From Flavobacterium hydrocarbonoxydans (GTDB lineage Bacteria; Bacteroidota; Bacteroidia; Flavobacteriales; Flavobacteriaceae): a DNA stretch of 64,000 bases. The position numbers and the translations under genes were made by a program. Position 1 is the first letter of the stretch. The number at the start of each line of letters is the position of its first letter. The notes beneath the pieces are model-generated. The model did no database searches. It saw only the letters and a program-made list of their open reading frames with translations, and was not told the origin of the DNA. This document shows, piece after piece, positions 16,444-24,428 of this stretch. The stretch lies in contig NZ_WSTB01000012.1 of NCBI RefSeq assembly GCF_009789235.1, forward strand, positions 62,001 through 126,000, written 5' to 3'.

Positions 16444-16833
16444 ATGAACGGAACTCTACTTTTAAGGATTGCTGTTGCTATTATACTACTCACCCATTCT
16501 GTCTTTGGAATGTTTAATAACGGAATTAATGATTTTGGGAATTTATACCTCAATCAGATTGGGTTTGCTCCTTTTGGAGTACTTATTGCCTGGTCTGTCA
16601 AGCTGTCTCATATCGTTGCAGCAATACTTTTTATTTTGAATAAATACATTAAACCAGCTGGATTTGTAACGATTTTTGTGCTCATTATGGGAATTGTTTT
16701 AGTACACTTTCAGGAAGGCTGGTTTGTTGTGGGCGGTGGCAGAAATGGTGTTGAATATAACTTTTTACTGATTTGTGTTTTATTGGCTATTATGTATCCA
16801 AATGGATTTAAATCAGTTAAAACCAAAGATTAG
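16444..16833 (+). CDS. DoxX-family membrane protein
   Basis: A 129-residue protein with four membrane helices (about 5-24, 44-66, 70-92, 102-118). It has the DoxX-family features LLRIAVAIILLTHSVFGMF at the start, HIVAAILFI in the second helix and HFQEGWFVVGGGRNGVEYNF before the last. DoxX proteins are linked to quinol oxidase or thiosulfate/redox reactions, but most small bacterial members are uncharacterised. It lies between the anti-sigma terminator and the DUF3667 gene. The latter starts 52 bases downstream, so the two may be co-transcribed. Confidence 0.85.
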   Translation: MNGTLLLRIAVAIILLTHSVFGMFNNGINDFGNLYLNQIGFAPFGVLIAWSVKLSHIVAAILFILNKYIKPAGFVTIFVLIMGIVLVHFQEGWFVVGGGRNGVEYNFLLICVLLAIMYPNGFKSVKTKD

Positions 16834-16885
16834 ATTTGTAAACCGTAATTTTTATATCAATAAGCAATTCAAAAAAATACCACAG

Positions 16886-17620
16886 ATGGAAATAACCTGT
16901 AAAAACTGTCAGCATGTTTACGAAGGTAATTATTGTAATAATTGTAGTCAGCCTGCCGATACGCACCGCATCAACAGGCACTTTTTATGGCATGACATTC
17001 AGCACGGATTGTTTCATTTTGACAAAGGGATTTTATATTCGTTTAAAGCATTGTTTACCAGACCAGGAGATTCTATCCGGGAATTCATAGAAGGAAAAAG
17101 AGTAAATCATTTTAAACCCCTTTCCTTAGTTTTACTTTTGGCGGGTATGTATGGTTTTTTATATCATAAATTTGATCTTAATCTATTTCCGGATCCCACA
17201 GAGTCTGAATTTGACTATCATGATTTCAACGAATGGATGGCTACACATTTTTCCTGGATCACCATTGCCACCATTCCGATTTATACAATAGGTACCTGGA
17301 TCGCGTTTAGAAAACAAGGGTATAACTTTGTAGAATACTTTATTTTGAATACGTTCAAGGCATCGCAAAAGCTTTTTGCCCATATAGCGACATTTCCCTT
17401 ACTATATTATTACTACGGAACTCCACATATCGCCACAATTACCAATATTATTTATGCACTTGATGTCGTGCTTATCTTTTGGAGTAACATGGGATTTTTT
17501 AATAAAATGCCAAAAATCAAGGTCTTTTTATTGTCTGCCCTTAGCCATTTCATTTTCTGGATATTAATGTTAATTATCGTGGCTTCCGTCTTGCTCATAA
17601 GTGGTAAATTAAAAACATAA
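16886..17620 (+). CDS. DUF3667 zinc-ribbon membrane protein
   Basis: A 244-residue protein from the ATG at 16886; an upstream in-frame start would overlap DoxX and is less likely. It opens with a zinc ribbon (CKNCQHVYEGNYCNNCSQ) followed by RINRHFLWHDIQHGLFHFDK and SIREFIEGKRVNHFKPLSLV, both hallmarks of DUF3667. Four to five hydrophobic segments follow (about 78-95, 125-145, 165-185, 215-240). Members are common in Bacteroidota; function is unknown. No partner gene is evident beyond DoxX upstream. Confidence 0.82.
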   Translation: MEITCKNCQHVYEGNYCNNCSQPADTHRINRHFLWHDIQHGLFHFDKGILYSFKALFTRPGDSIREFIEGKRVNHFKPLSLVLLLAGMYGFLYHKFDLNLFPDPTESEFDYHDFNEWMATHFSWITIATIPIYTIGTWIAFRKQGYNFVEYFILNTFKASQKLFAHIATFPLLYYYYGTPHIATITNIIYALDVVLIFWSNMGFFNKMPKIKVFLLSALSHFIFWILMLIIVASVLLISGKLKT

Positions 17621-17660
17621 ACCAAAATAATAAGGCAGTTTCTTTTGTAATACAATTTTA

Positions 17661-17680
17661 TATCGTAATATTGCAATATA
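17661..17680. promoter_or_regulatory. ArsR-type operator upstream of arsR
   Basis: TATCGTAATATTGCAATATA forms an imperfect dyad around AATATT, 13 bases before the arsR start. Almost the same sequence recurs at 18041-18060 before the next gene, so both are probably bound by the ArsR protein encoded between them. Confidence 0.65.
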
Positions 17681-17692
17681 AAAATAAAACAG

Positions 17693-18019
17693 ATGGGGGC
17701 TACTAAGACGGAACATTTTACAGATCAACAAAATCAAATTGCGATTATTGCTAAAGCATTAGGTCATCCTGCCCGAATTGCTATAATTGAATATTTGCAA
17801 AAAGTAAATACATGTATCTGTGGTGATATTGTAAACGAATTGCCTCTTGCTCAGCCAACAGTTTCTCAACATTTGAAAGAGCTTAAAAACGCTGGACTTA
17901 TTAAAGGAAACATCGAAGGAAATGCGATATGTTATTGTATCGATGAAAAAACTTTTGACGTTTTAAAAAATTATTTTTCTACTATTATACAAACGGTAAC
18001 CAATCAAAAGTGCTGTTAA
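17693..18019 (+). CDS. arsR: ArsR-family metalloregulator (arsenic)
   Basis: A 108-residue winged-helix repressor. The helix-turn-helix is at about 44-67 (GDIVNELPLAQPTVSQHLKE). Cys41 and Cys43 (NTCICGD) lie in the helix used for As(III) sensing in the classical ELCVCDL motif, here modified. Further Cys occur at 80/82 (ICYC) and a terminal Cys pair (KCC). Binding of arsenite or a similar metalloid should release DNA and open the operon. It leads an arsenic operon of DUF6428, arsC-like and ACR3 genes, and two matching palindromes flank it. Confidence 0.9.
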   Translation: MGATKTEHFTDQQNQIAIIAKALGHPARIAIIEYLQKVNTCICGDIVNELPLAQPTVSQHLKELKNAGLIKGNIEGNAICYCIDEKTFDVLKNYFSTIIQTVTNQKCC

Positions 18020-18040
18020 AGCATTTTTTTATTTCTAAAT

Positions 18041-18060
18041 TATCGCAATATTGCAATAAA
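18041..18060. promoter_or_regulatory. Second ArsR-type operator, between arsR and the DUF6428 gene
   Basis: TATCGCAATATTGCAATAAA matches the upstream site in all but a few bases and contains the palindrome TTGCAATATTGCGA on the reverse strand. Its place before the structural genes suggests a second regulated promoter. Confidence 0.65.
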
Positions 18061-18079
18061 CAACTAAACTTTTATTATT

Positions 18080-18568
18080 ATGAAACTTTCAGAAATTAAA
18101 ACCATACTGGAAACTGTAGAAACAGTAAATTTTCAGTTACCTAACGGAAACTTCGTGCCAGAACATTTTCATGTTACCGAAGTGGGTTTCATCACCAAAA
18201 ATTTTATTGATTGTGGCGGAACTGTTCGTAAAGAAACGGTTGTAAACTTTCAGCTTTGGGACGCCAATGATTTTGAACACCGCCTAAAACCAAACAAACT
18301 TAATCATATTATAGCGCTTTCTGAGAAAGTTTTGGTCCCGATAGCTATCGGGATTGAAGATTTTGAAATTGAAGTCGAATACCAAGACACTACTATCGGG
18401 AAATATGATTTAGGTTTCAACGGAAAAGATTTCTTATTACTGAATAAACAGACAGCCTGTTTAGCTCAGGATCAATGTGGAATTCCTGCTGAAAAGCCAA
18501 AATTAAAACTTACCCAGCTTAATGCCGACACAGCTAATTCCTGTACTCCTGGCGGAGGATGCTGCTAA
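18080..18568 (+). CDS. DUF6428 family protein of arsenic operon
   Basis: A 162-residue soluble protein, usual in arsenic operons of Bacteroidota between arsR and arsC. The N-terminal part (PNGNFVPEHFHVTEVGFITK, then NFIDCGGTVR) matches DUF6428. The C-terminus ends in a Cys-rich tail (CTPGGGCC), which could bind arsenite. The DNA carries an 18-base perfect palindrome (18336-18353) in frame, coding VPIAIGI; this may be an inserted mini-repeat. Family function is unproven; the Cys tail and context suggest metalloid handling. Confidence 0.8.
   Translation: MKLSEIKTILETVETVNFQLPNGNFVPEHFHVTEVGFITKNFIDCGGTVRKETVVNFQLWDANDFEHRLKPNKLNHIIALSEKVLVPIAIGIEDFEIEVEYQDTTIGKYDLGFNGKDFLLLNKQTACLAQDQCGIPAEKPKLKLTQLNADTANSCTPGGGCC
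18336..18353. repeat. 18-bp palindrome inside a coding sequence
   Basis: TCCCGATAGCTATCGGGA is a perfect palindrome within the DUF6428 gene. A one-base variant sits inside the family-2 element at 41047-41064, at a point where copy 1 of that element lacks it. Confidence 0.75.
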
Positions 18569-18584
18569 TCTTTAAAACCAAAAT

Positions 18585-19214
18585 ATGACACCAAAAAAGA
18601 ACTTATTTGCCGAAATAGAACAAACTGTTTCCTCTTTTAATTTTAATGAAATAACCGCTGAACGCAAAAACATTCTGAAACCTCTGATTGAATTTATTCA
18701 GTTGAAAGTGGATAACCAGGAAGATATTCGGTTGAATTTGATTTGTACACACAATTCCAGACGAAGTCATTTATCGCAAGTTTGGGGGCAGACAGCGGCA
18801 CATTATTACGGCATACAAAATGTTTTTTGTTATTCTGGCGGAACCGAAGCTACGGCGATGTTTTCGAAGGTGGCGGAAACATTGACGAAAACAGGATTTA
18901 AAATTCAGAAACTTTCTGAAGAAAACAATCCGGTTTACGCAATAAAATTTACTGAGAATCAAGCACCAATTATTGGTTTTTCTAAAACGTATGATGATTC
19001 ATTTAATCCAGAAAGTGGTTTTGCTGCTATTATGACTTGTTCTCAGGCCGATGGTGGCTGTCCGTTTATCGCCGGTGCAGAAAAACGAATTCCGATTACG
19101 TTTGAGGATCCGAAAGCATTTGACAATACGCCTCAGCAAGACGAAAAATATCAGGAACGCAGTTTGCAAATTGCAACCGAAATGTTTTATGTTTTCTCTC
19201 AAATAAAAAAATAA
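18585..19214 (+). CDS. Low-molecular-weight phosphatase-like arsenate reductase
   Basis: A 209-residue protein of the LMW protein-tyrosine-phosphatase fold. The P-loop Cys54-Arg60-Ser61 (CTHNSRRS) binds the oxyanion. A later acid segment (PITFEDPKAFDNTP) matches the DPxxxxG-like region, and Cys pairs MTCSQADGGCPF offer a disulfide relay. It probably reduces arsenate to arsenite for export by the neighbouring ACR3. It is longer than the classical 130-residue ArsC because of the N-terminal helical part and inserts, a form typical of Bacteroidota. It lies 16 bases after DUF6428 and 1 base before acr3. Confidence 0.85.
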   Translation: MTPKKNLFAEIEQTVSSFNFNEITAERKNILKPLIEFIQLKVDNQEDIRLNLICTHNSRRSHLSQVWGQTAAHYYGIQNVFCYSGGTEATAMFSKVAETLTKTGFKIQKLSEENNPVYAIKFTENQAPIIGFSKTYDDSFNPESGFAAIMTCSQADGGCPFIAGAEKRIPITFEDPKAFDNTPQQDEKYQERSLQIATEMFYVFSQIKK

Positions 19215-19215
19215 T

Positions 19216-20274
19216 ATGAGCCTAAATCACTGTTCTCCAATTGTAGAAAGAAAAAAACTGGGTTTTCTGGATCGGTTTTTAACCTTATGGATTTTTCTAG
19301 CCATGCTGATAGGTGTTTCTGTTGGCTATTTTATTCCGTCAAGCGGAAATTTTATCAACTCGTTTTCTAGCGGAACGACTAATATTCCGCTGGCAATTGG
19401 GCTAATTCTGATGATGTATCCGCCATTGGCAAAAGTGAAATATGATAAGATGGGAGACGTATTTAAAAACACAAAAGTTTTAGGCGCTTCGTTATTTCTA
19501 AATTGGATTGTGGGTCCGATCTTGATGTTTGCGTTAGCACTTTTATTTTTAAAAGGCTATCCGGAATACATGATTGGACTAATACTTATAGGATTGGCAC
19601 GTTGTATTGCGATGGTTGTTGTCTGGAATGACCTTGCCGATGGAAACCGCGAATATGCTGCGGGATTAATTGCCTTAAATAGTATTTTTCAGGTGTTACT
19701 TTATAGTGTTTATGCGTATGTTTTTATCACGATTTTGCCGCCTTATTTTGGTTATACAGGTTTTAATGTCAATATCAGTATTGGGCAAATTGCTGAAAGT
19801 GTGGGGATTTACCTCGGAATTCCGTTTTTACTTGGGATTATCAGTCGTTATGGTTTGATAAAGCTTAAAGGCGAGAAATGGTTTCAGGAAAAATATGTGC
19901 CATTCATCTCTCCTATCACTTTGATTGCTTTGCTTTTTACGATTGTACTTATGTTTAGCTTAAAAGGCGAATTGATTGTACAGATTCCGATGGATGTTGT
20001 TTTGATTGCGATTCCTTTGGTGATTTATTTTACTGTCATGTTTGTAATTAGTTTTTTTATCGGAAAGTATTTTGGTGCTGATTATTCTAAAAGCACTGCG
20101 ATTGCTTTTACCGCTACTGGAAATAATTTTGAACTGGCGATTGCAGTTGCGATTGGTGTTTTTGGGATTAATAGCGGGCAGGCTTTTGCGGGTGTTATTG
20201 GGCCTTTGGTCGAAGTTCCTGCTTTGATTGCGCTGGTTAATGTGGCTTTCTGGTTCAGGAAAAGGTTCTTTTAG
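19216..20274 (+). CDS. acr3: ACR3-family arsenite efflux transporter
   Basis: A 352-residue ACR3 permease exporting As(OH)3 at the inner membrane, with about ten helices (starting near 22-40, 57-70, 90-112, 118-137 and onward). Conserved Cys130 lies in GLARCIAMVVVWNDLADGN, the key segment for arsenite. A conserved Glu lies in GPLVEVPALI near the end. The gene starts 1 base after arsC, consistent with one transcript under ArsR. The assignment is secure. Confidence 0.95.
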   Translation: MSLNHCSPIVERKKLGFLDRFLTLWIFLAMLIGVSVGYFIPSSGNFINSFSSGTTNIPLAIGLILMMYPPLAKVKYDKMGDVFKNTKVLGASLFLNWIVGPILMFALALLFLKGYPEYMIGLILIGLARCIAMVVVWNDLADGNREYAAGLIALNSIFQVLLYSVYAYVFITILPPYFGYTGFNVNISIGQIAESVGIYLGIPFLLGIISRYGLIKLKGEKWFQEKYVPFISPITLIALLFTIVLMFSLKGELIVQIPMDVVLIAIPLVIYFTVMFVISFFIGKYFGADYSKSTAIAFTATGNNFELAIAVAIGVFGINSGQAFAGVIGPLVEVPALIALVNVAFWFRKRFF

Positions 20275-20336
20275 AGGCGCTAAGGTTCTGAGGTACTAAG
20301 TTTACTTATATTTTTATTTTTCTGATGAAAACGAGT

Positions 20337-20420
20337 GCCCTAGCCCCGATAGAAGTGGAAATCCTTTGTCTGGCTCCTTTAGCCAGACAAAGATTGAAAC
20401 GGATAGCGGGAAATAGCTCC
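20337..20420 (+). repeat. Dispersed hairpin element (family 3), copy 1
   Basis: AGCCCCGATAGAAGTGGAAA is followed by a hairpin (TTTGTCTGGCT / AGCCAGACAAA) and then GATTGAAACGGATAGCGGGA. Other copies lie at 36293-36374 (plus) and 38519-38610 (minus). The flanks are better conserved than the hairpin bases, while the hairpin keeps pairing. Confidence 0.8.
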
Positions 20421-20475
20421 TGAAAATAATTATCTTTGATAAACCTGAATTTAAAGATAATTTAATTCCTTAATT

Positions 20476-21102
20476 ATGAAAGCATTGAGCCAATATACCA
20501 ATAAAACCAAAGCGGCTTTTATTTTACTGATTGTAATGCTGGTGATTGTATTGAGTAACTATAATACGTTGCGAAATTCTAAAAATGTAAACGAGAATAT
20601 CAACGCGATTTATAAAGACAGACTGGTTGTGGCGGGTTATATTTTTGAGTATCTGAACGAAATTCATTTTATAAAATCGGAAGCGCAAAATGCCCGGAAT
20701 CCGATTCATAAAAGCGAAGAAATCTTTATTGCCCTTAAAACGATTCATGAAATTGATAAATTGTACATAAAAACCGTTTTGACCTCTAAAGAAAAAATAC
20801 ATTTTGATGCCTTTATGGTTTCCTGCACTGCGATAAGCATTCATACTAAAAATAAAAACTGGAATGAGGTCGTAAAAACTTCGGATCAGGCAATTGAAAC
20901 TTTAGAATTAATGTCTAAAATTCAGGTTGCGGAAGGGAAAACAAAACTGGCAAGCGCCAACGAAATGTACAATAACAACAATAGTTTGGGACAGCTTCAA
21001 ATTGCTTTGCTCGTGATTTTGGGCGGTATTACTTTTTATTTATTACTCCTTAAGAAGCCTAAAAAAAGTATTAAAATTCCGGAATCACCGAGTATGAATT
21101 AA
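20476..21102 (+). CDS. Sensor protein with MCP four-helix-bundle domain, no output domain
   Basis: A 208-residue protein: membrane helix about 12-30 (KAAFILLIVMLVIVLSNYNT), a periplasmic helical domain of about 140 residues (NVNENINAIYKDRLVVAGYI, then helices with many charged residues), a second membrane helix about 175-192 (QIALLVILGGITFYLLL), and a short cytoplasmic tail. This is the ligand-binding half of a methyl-accepting chemoreceptor or histidine kinase (4HB_MCP type) without a signalling module. It is complete, since stop and tail are natural. It might modulate a partner receptor. The gene stands alone, followed by an inverted-repeat terminator region. Confidence 0.75.
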   Translation: MKALSQYTNKTKAAFILLIVMLVIVLSNYNTLRNSKNVNENINAIYKDRLVVAGYIFEYLNEIHFIKSEAQNARNPIHKSEEIFIALKTIHEIDKLYIKTVLTSKEKIHFDAFMVSCTAISIHTKNKNWNEVVKTSDQAIETLELMSKIQVAEGKTKLASANEMYNNNNSLGQLQIALLVILGGITFYLLLLKKPKKSIKIPESPSMN

Positions 21103-21106
21103 ATTT

Positions 21107-21243
21107 TAAATTCCAAAAATCTCAAATTCCAATATTTTAAATTCCAAATTCCAAAAAAAAAATCCAAATTCCAAAATGTTTAGTTTTGGAATTTGGAATT
21201 TATTTTTTGGAATTTAAAAAAGTATTGGAATTTAAATTTCGCA
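21107..21243. repeat. TTGGAATT inverted-repeat cluster between convergent genes
   Basis: Repeated AAATTCCAAATTCC blocks on the left are mirrored by TTTGGAATTTGGAATTTA on the right. The cluster separates the sensor gene (plus) from the DUF2911 gene (minus) and probably acts as a bidirectional terminator. The same motif family occurs at 52455-52622. Confidence 0.7.
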
Positions 21244-21248
21244 GAAAT

Positions 21249-22091
21249 TTATCTGCTCCACTCTGCAATGCTGTCTTTATTCATTTTTACGTAATCCTGA
21301 TTATTGGCTGCTTCTGCTGCTGCAAGAGAAATTTTTGCAGTTTCGATTGCTCCTGCTTTATCACCTTGTTTTGCCTGAATCAATGATTTTAAGCGCGAAA
21401 CATAAAAAGGTTTATCAGTACTCATTTCTAAAGCTTTATCAACATAAGCTCTCGCATCTTCTATATTTCCGTTGGATTGAAAAAGATATTGAGAAGCGGC
21501 AAAATAATCATTCCAGGTTGCGCCACTCAATGTTTTTTGAATACTGGCTGTAGCTGTTTTTGCAGTTGGAACTTCAAATTTAAGTGCTACATGAGAGTTT
21601 TCCCAAGCCATTTCTAAATATGCAAAATTAGGATCTAAACCATTGATACCAATTGTAAAAGTCTCTACAGGAGTTGGCAAAGCGTCTTCTTTAACCGTGG
21701 TTTTCAACGCTATGTTTGCTTCGTTCCAGTTTTCCGGTAATCCCCAGTTGTCTGTTGCCAGATAGAAAATCACATCCCAGCTTTCGATTCTTGGAACGGT
21801 ATATAACGAATATTTTCCTTTTTTTAATGTTTTTCCATCAATCACCACATCGTCACTAAAGGAAATAATCGTGTTTTCGTTAGCTCCGGTTCTCCATAAT
21901 TTTCCAAACGGAACTAAGTTTCCAAAAACGGCTCTTCCTCTTGCTCCTGGTCTGGAATAAACTACTTCAACATCTGTTAAACCTACAGTTTGTTTGATTG
22001 TTGCTTTCGGACTCGCTTGTGGTGTTTTTATTTGTGCTTCTGTAATAAATGGCGTTAAAATAACGGCTAAGGCAATAAGTATTTTTTTCAT
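21249..22091 (-). CDS. DUF2911 exported protein
   Basis: A 280-residue protein from ATG 22091; an upstream in-frame TTG would lack the signal peptide at its N-terminus. The signal peptide is MKKILIALAVILTPFITEAQ. DUF2911 features follow: VGLTDVEVVYSRPGARGRAV, FGKLWRTGANENTIISFSDD, KKGKYSLYTVP and AWENSHVALKFEV. The C-terminal 70 residues look TPR-like (DARAYVDKALEMSTDKPFYV). DUF2911 is abundant in Bacteroidota, is exported and has no known function. The HAD gene ends 71 bases upstream on the same strand. Confidence 0.85.
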   Translation of the reverse strand: MKKILIALAVILTPFITEAQIKTPQASPKATIKQTVGLTDVEVVYSRPGARGRAVFGNLVPFGKLWRTGANENTIISFSDDVVIDGKTLKKGKYSLYTVPRIESWDVIFYLATDNWGLPENWNEANIALKTTVKEDALPTPVETFTIGINGLDPNFAYLEMAWENSHVALKFEVPTAKTATASIQKTLSGATWNDYFAASQYLFQSNGNIEDARAYVDKALEMSTDKPFYVSRLKSLIQAKQGDKAGAIETAKISLAAAEAANNQDYVKMNKDSIAEWSR

Positions 22092-22162
22092 TTTAGTGAG
22101 TGTATTAGTTTTGTTCAAATTTACAAATTCAATTAGGGAACAAATGTTAAATATTACATAAT

Positions 22163-22825
22163 TCAAGCATCAAGCTGTGATATTATTTCGGCATTTAATT
22201 CCTTAAAATGATGGATTACCAAATTAGCCGTCGATAAATCCTGCAATTTAGAATGTTCGCTATGATAACCCACGCAAAAAATACCTGCAGCGTTGGCCGC
22301 TTTTACGCCATTGGTACTGTCTTCGATAATAATACAGTTTTCTTTTGGTGCAATCGACAACGAAGCGGCATGCAGAAAAATAGCCGGATTGGGTTTTGAT
22401 TGCGGAAAATCTTCGCCACTTACAATATGAGAGAAATACTGATGCAAATTAAATCTCGTAAAAACCCTGTCTATCGTAACTTTTGAAGCCGAAGAAGCCA
22501 AAATTAGCTGAATACCATGCTGATACAAATCTTTTATCAGATCTTCTACTCCGTCCAGCAAAAGCAAATCTTCTTTGGTATCGAAAGCATCATTGAAAAT
22601 ATTTCGCTTGCGCTGAATCAAATCTTCGACTTCGTGTTCGATTGTCGGAAAATTGCTTTTTAGGGTTTGAAATGTATTGCGCGTAGAAAATCCCGTAAAC
22701 GAAGTGTACATTTCTTCGTTTACCTCAATATTTAATTCCGAAAATTGTTTGTAATACGCATAACGATGTACGGGCTCTGTATCGACAATCACGCCGTCCA
22801 TATCAAAAATTACTGTTTTTATCAT
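22163..22825 (-). CDS. HAD hydrolase, beta-phosphoglucomutase-like
   Basis: A 220-residue HAD-superfamily enzyme. Motif I is FDMDGVIVDTEP with Asp8 (nucleophile) and Asp10. Motif II is SSA (ILASSASKVT, about 114). Motif III Lys lies in FPQSKPNPAIF (about 145), and motif IV acidic residues in CIIIEDSTNGVKAA (about 170). The helical cap at about 15-85 places it in the sugar-phosphatase/beta-phosphoglucomutase subclass. The substrate cannot be told from sequence. It is followed by DUF2911 and preceded by an inverted repeat and tcdA. Confidence 0.88.
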   Translation of the reverse strand: MIKTVIFDMDGVIVDTEPVHRYAYYKQFSELNIEVNEEMYTSFTGFSTRNTFQTLKSNFPTIEHEVEDLIQRKRNIFNDAFDTKEDLLLLDGVEDLIKDLYQHGIQLILASSASKVTIDRVFTRFNLHQYFSHIVSGEDFPQSKPNPAIFLHAASLSIAPKENCIIIEDSTNGVKAANAAGIFCVGYHSEHSKLQDLSTANLVIHHFKELNAEIISQLDA

Positions 22826-22839
22826 TTTTTTTCTTTTGA

Positions 22840-22928
22840 GTTGCTAAGATGCTAAGGTTCTGAGGTTCTAAGTTTTTTTAGCTTTAAGTTTAAATCTTAG
22901 TAGCTTAGTTCCTTAGCATCTTAGTAAC
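22840..22928. repeat. Imperfect inverted repeat GTTGCTAAGATGCTAAGG
   Basis: Arms of about 33 bases (22840-22872 and 22896-22928) pair with a few mismatches. The right arm touches the tcdA stop codon. A half copy (GCTAAGGTTCTGAGGTACTAAG-like) occurs at about 20278-20300. It could serve as a terminator for tcdA. Confidence 0.65.
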
Positions 22929-23641
22929 TATTTCTTTAACAAATATCTAATCACTGTTTCGGCAGCGTGCAGGCCAAATAAACCTGGCATATAGCTGTTG
23001 GTTCCGTAGAATGATTTTTTATAATTTTTTCCGTCGGTTAGTTTTAAGCTTTTGCTATCCTGAATTTCAGATGAAAAAACCACTTTCAGTTTGTTTATTT
23101 TTACTTCTTTCAAACGCTTTCTGATGGTTTTAGAAAAGTAGCAATTGAAGGTGTTAGAAATATCAGCCACTTTAACTTTAGAAGCCAGCATTTTCCCGCC
23201 AGCGCCCATACTACTGATAATTTTGACTCTTTTGCGTTTAGCGGCAATAATCAGATTTAGTTTTGGGGTAATACTGTCAATACAATCCAAAACATAATCA
23301 AACTCTTCAGATACAATTTCGAAAGCACGTTCTGGCGAAAGAAACTCCTGTACTCTGGTCAGTTTTAGTTCCGGATTAATATCCATCAGACGATCACCAA
23401 CAATCGTAATTTTTGGCTGACCAACCGTAGAATGTAAAGCAGGTAATTGCCTGTTGATATTAGTAATATCAACTACATCACCATCTACAATTGTCATCTT
23501 TCCTACTCCTGCTCTAGCCAAAAATTCAGCAGCAAATGAGCCTACTCCGCCCAAACCTACTACCAAAACATTTGCGTTTTGCAAATTTTCTAATCCCTCT
23601 TTCGTAAATAAAAGCTCGGCTCTTTCCGTCCACTCTGCCAT
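22928..23641 (-). CDS. tcdA: tRNA threonylcarbamoyladenosine dehydratase
   Basis: A 237-residue E1-like enzyme that dehydrates t6A37 of tRNA to the cyclic form ct6A using ATP. The nucleotide-binding fold shows GLGGVGSFAAEFLARAG (about 29-45) and the Asp/Arg motif IVDGDVVDITNINRQLPAL (about 51-69). The domain VLDCIDSITPKLNLI follows, then KVKVADISNTFNCYFSKTIR and the CsdL/TcdA tail RLKEVKINKLKVVFSSE. Length fits the family (about 235-270). It stands alone on the minus strand after a repeat-rich spacer. Confidence 0.9.
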   Translation of the reverse strand: MAEWTERAELLFTKEGLENLQNANVLVVGLGGVGSFAAEFLARAGVGKMTIVDGDVVDITNINRQLPALHSTVGQPKITIVGDRLMDINPELKLTRVQEFLSPERAFEIVSEEFDYVLDCIDSITPKLNLIIAAKRKRVKIISSMGAGGKMLASKVKVADISNTFNCYFSKTIRKRLKEVKINKLKVVFSSEIQDSKSLKLTDGKNYKKSFYGTNSYMPGLFGLHAAETVIRYLLKK

Positions 23642-23669
23642 ATATATATTGTTGTTTATTGTTTTTTTT

Positions 23670-23800
23670 TGTTTCAGGTTTTCTTTGTTTCAAGTTTCAG
23701 GTTTCAAGTTTCAGGTTTCAAGTTTCAGGTTTTCCAAACTCACATCTCCCAACTCACAACCCACATCTCACATCTCACATCTCACAACCAAATACCTCCT
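23670..23800. repeat. Short direct repeats TTTCAAGTTTCAGG and CATCTCA
   Basis: Four to five tandem copies of CAAGTTTCAGGTTT are followed by CACATCT/CTCACATCTCA repeats, between tcdA and the tatD-like gene, reaching the latter's 3' end. A fragment of the same text (ACTTGAAACCTGAAACC) recurs near 36440 in reverse. It looks like replication-slippage low-complexity DNA. Confidence 0.6.
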
Positions 23801-24428
23801 TAAAATTACTTGAGATAATCCCCTGTAAATCTTTGACTAATAAATCTTTATAATCTGCTGCTAATTGATAAACCAGTTCTAAATTTTCATCAATTGTATC
23901 GGTTTCCAGGAAAAATCTATTATTTGGAAATTCCTGAAAAACTGTTTTTAATTCGGGATTTCTCAGTAAATATTTTCCAATCGAAATATAAAATCCTTCT
24001 TTAATTAATTGGTTTGCTATCTGACTGTTTTTCGAAAATCCGTGTACAATCATCGGAACCGAAATTTTCATTTTTTTCTTAATCGCAATCACTTCCTGAA
24101 AAGCAGCTACACAATGTATCACCACCGGTTTTTTATATTTTTCTGCCAAAGCCAATTGTCTCTCAAAAACGGCAATCTGCAAATCCAGCGGCACTTCTAC
24201 TCTTTTATCGAGACCACATTCGCCTATGGCCAGACAATTTTTAGTCTGTACTTTTTCTTCTATAATTTTCAAACCCGATTCAAGTCTTTCTTCAACAATA
24301 TACCAGGGATGAATTCCGATAGAATAAAACGGAATCGCATCATCAAATTCGTTTGGATATTGATTGACCAGCTCCAGAACATTGGATTGATTCGTAAACT
24401 GATGCGTATGAAAATTAAAGAATTCCAT
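23775..24428 (-). CDS. TatD-family metal-dependent hydrolase
   Basis: A 217-residue TIM-barrel hydrolase. The metal site starts with FHTHQF (His7, His9). A Glu in AIGECGLDK (about 75), His in VIHCVAAF (about 112), His in IVHGFSKN (about 137) and Asp in FLETDTID (about 186) complete the set. TatD enzymes are 3'-5' DNases or related deoxyribonucleases in quality control. It is slightly shorter than typical TatD (about 255). Its start codon overlaps the DUF1684 stop in TAATG, so it is translationally coupled to that gene. Confidence 0.88.
   Translation of the reverse strand: MEFFNFHTHQFTNQSNVLELVNQYPNEFDDAIPFYSIGIHPWYIVEERLESGLKIIEEKVQTKNCLAIGECGLDKRVEVPLDLQIAVFERQLALAEKYKKPVVIHCVAAFQEVIAIKKKMKISVPMIVHGFSKNSQIANQLIKEGFYISIGKYLLRNPELKTVFQEFPNNRFFLETDTIDENLELVYQLAADYKDLLVKDLQGIISSNFKEVFGCEM

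Noticed and set aside
20337..20420. Integron attC site
   Set aside because: The hairpin length is suggestive, but there is no integrase, no cassette organisation and no clear R/L box pair.
23454..23853. Plus-strand frames across tcdA and the TTTCAGG repeats
   Set aside because: They read antisense to tcdA and through low-complexity repeats, giving repetitive peptides.
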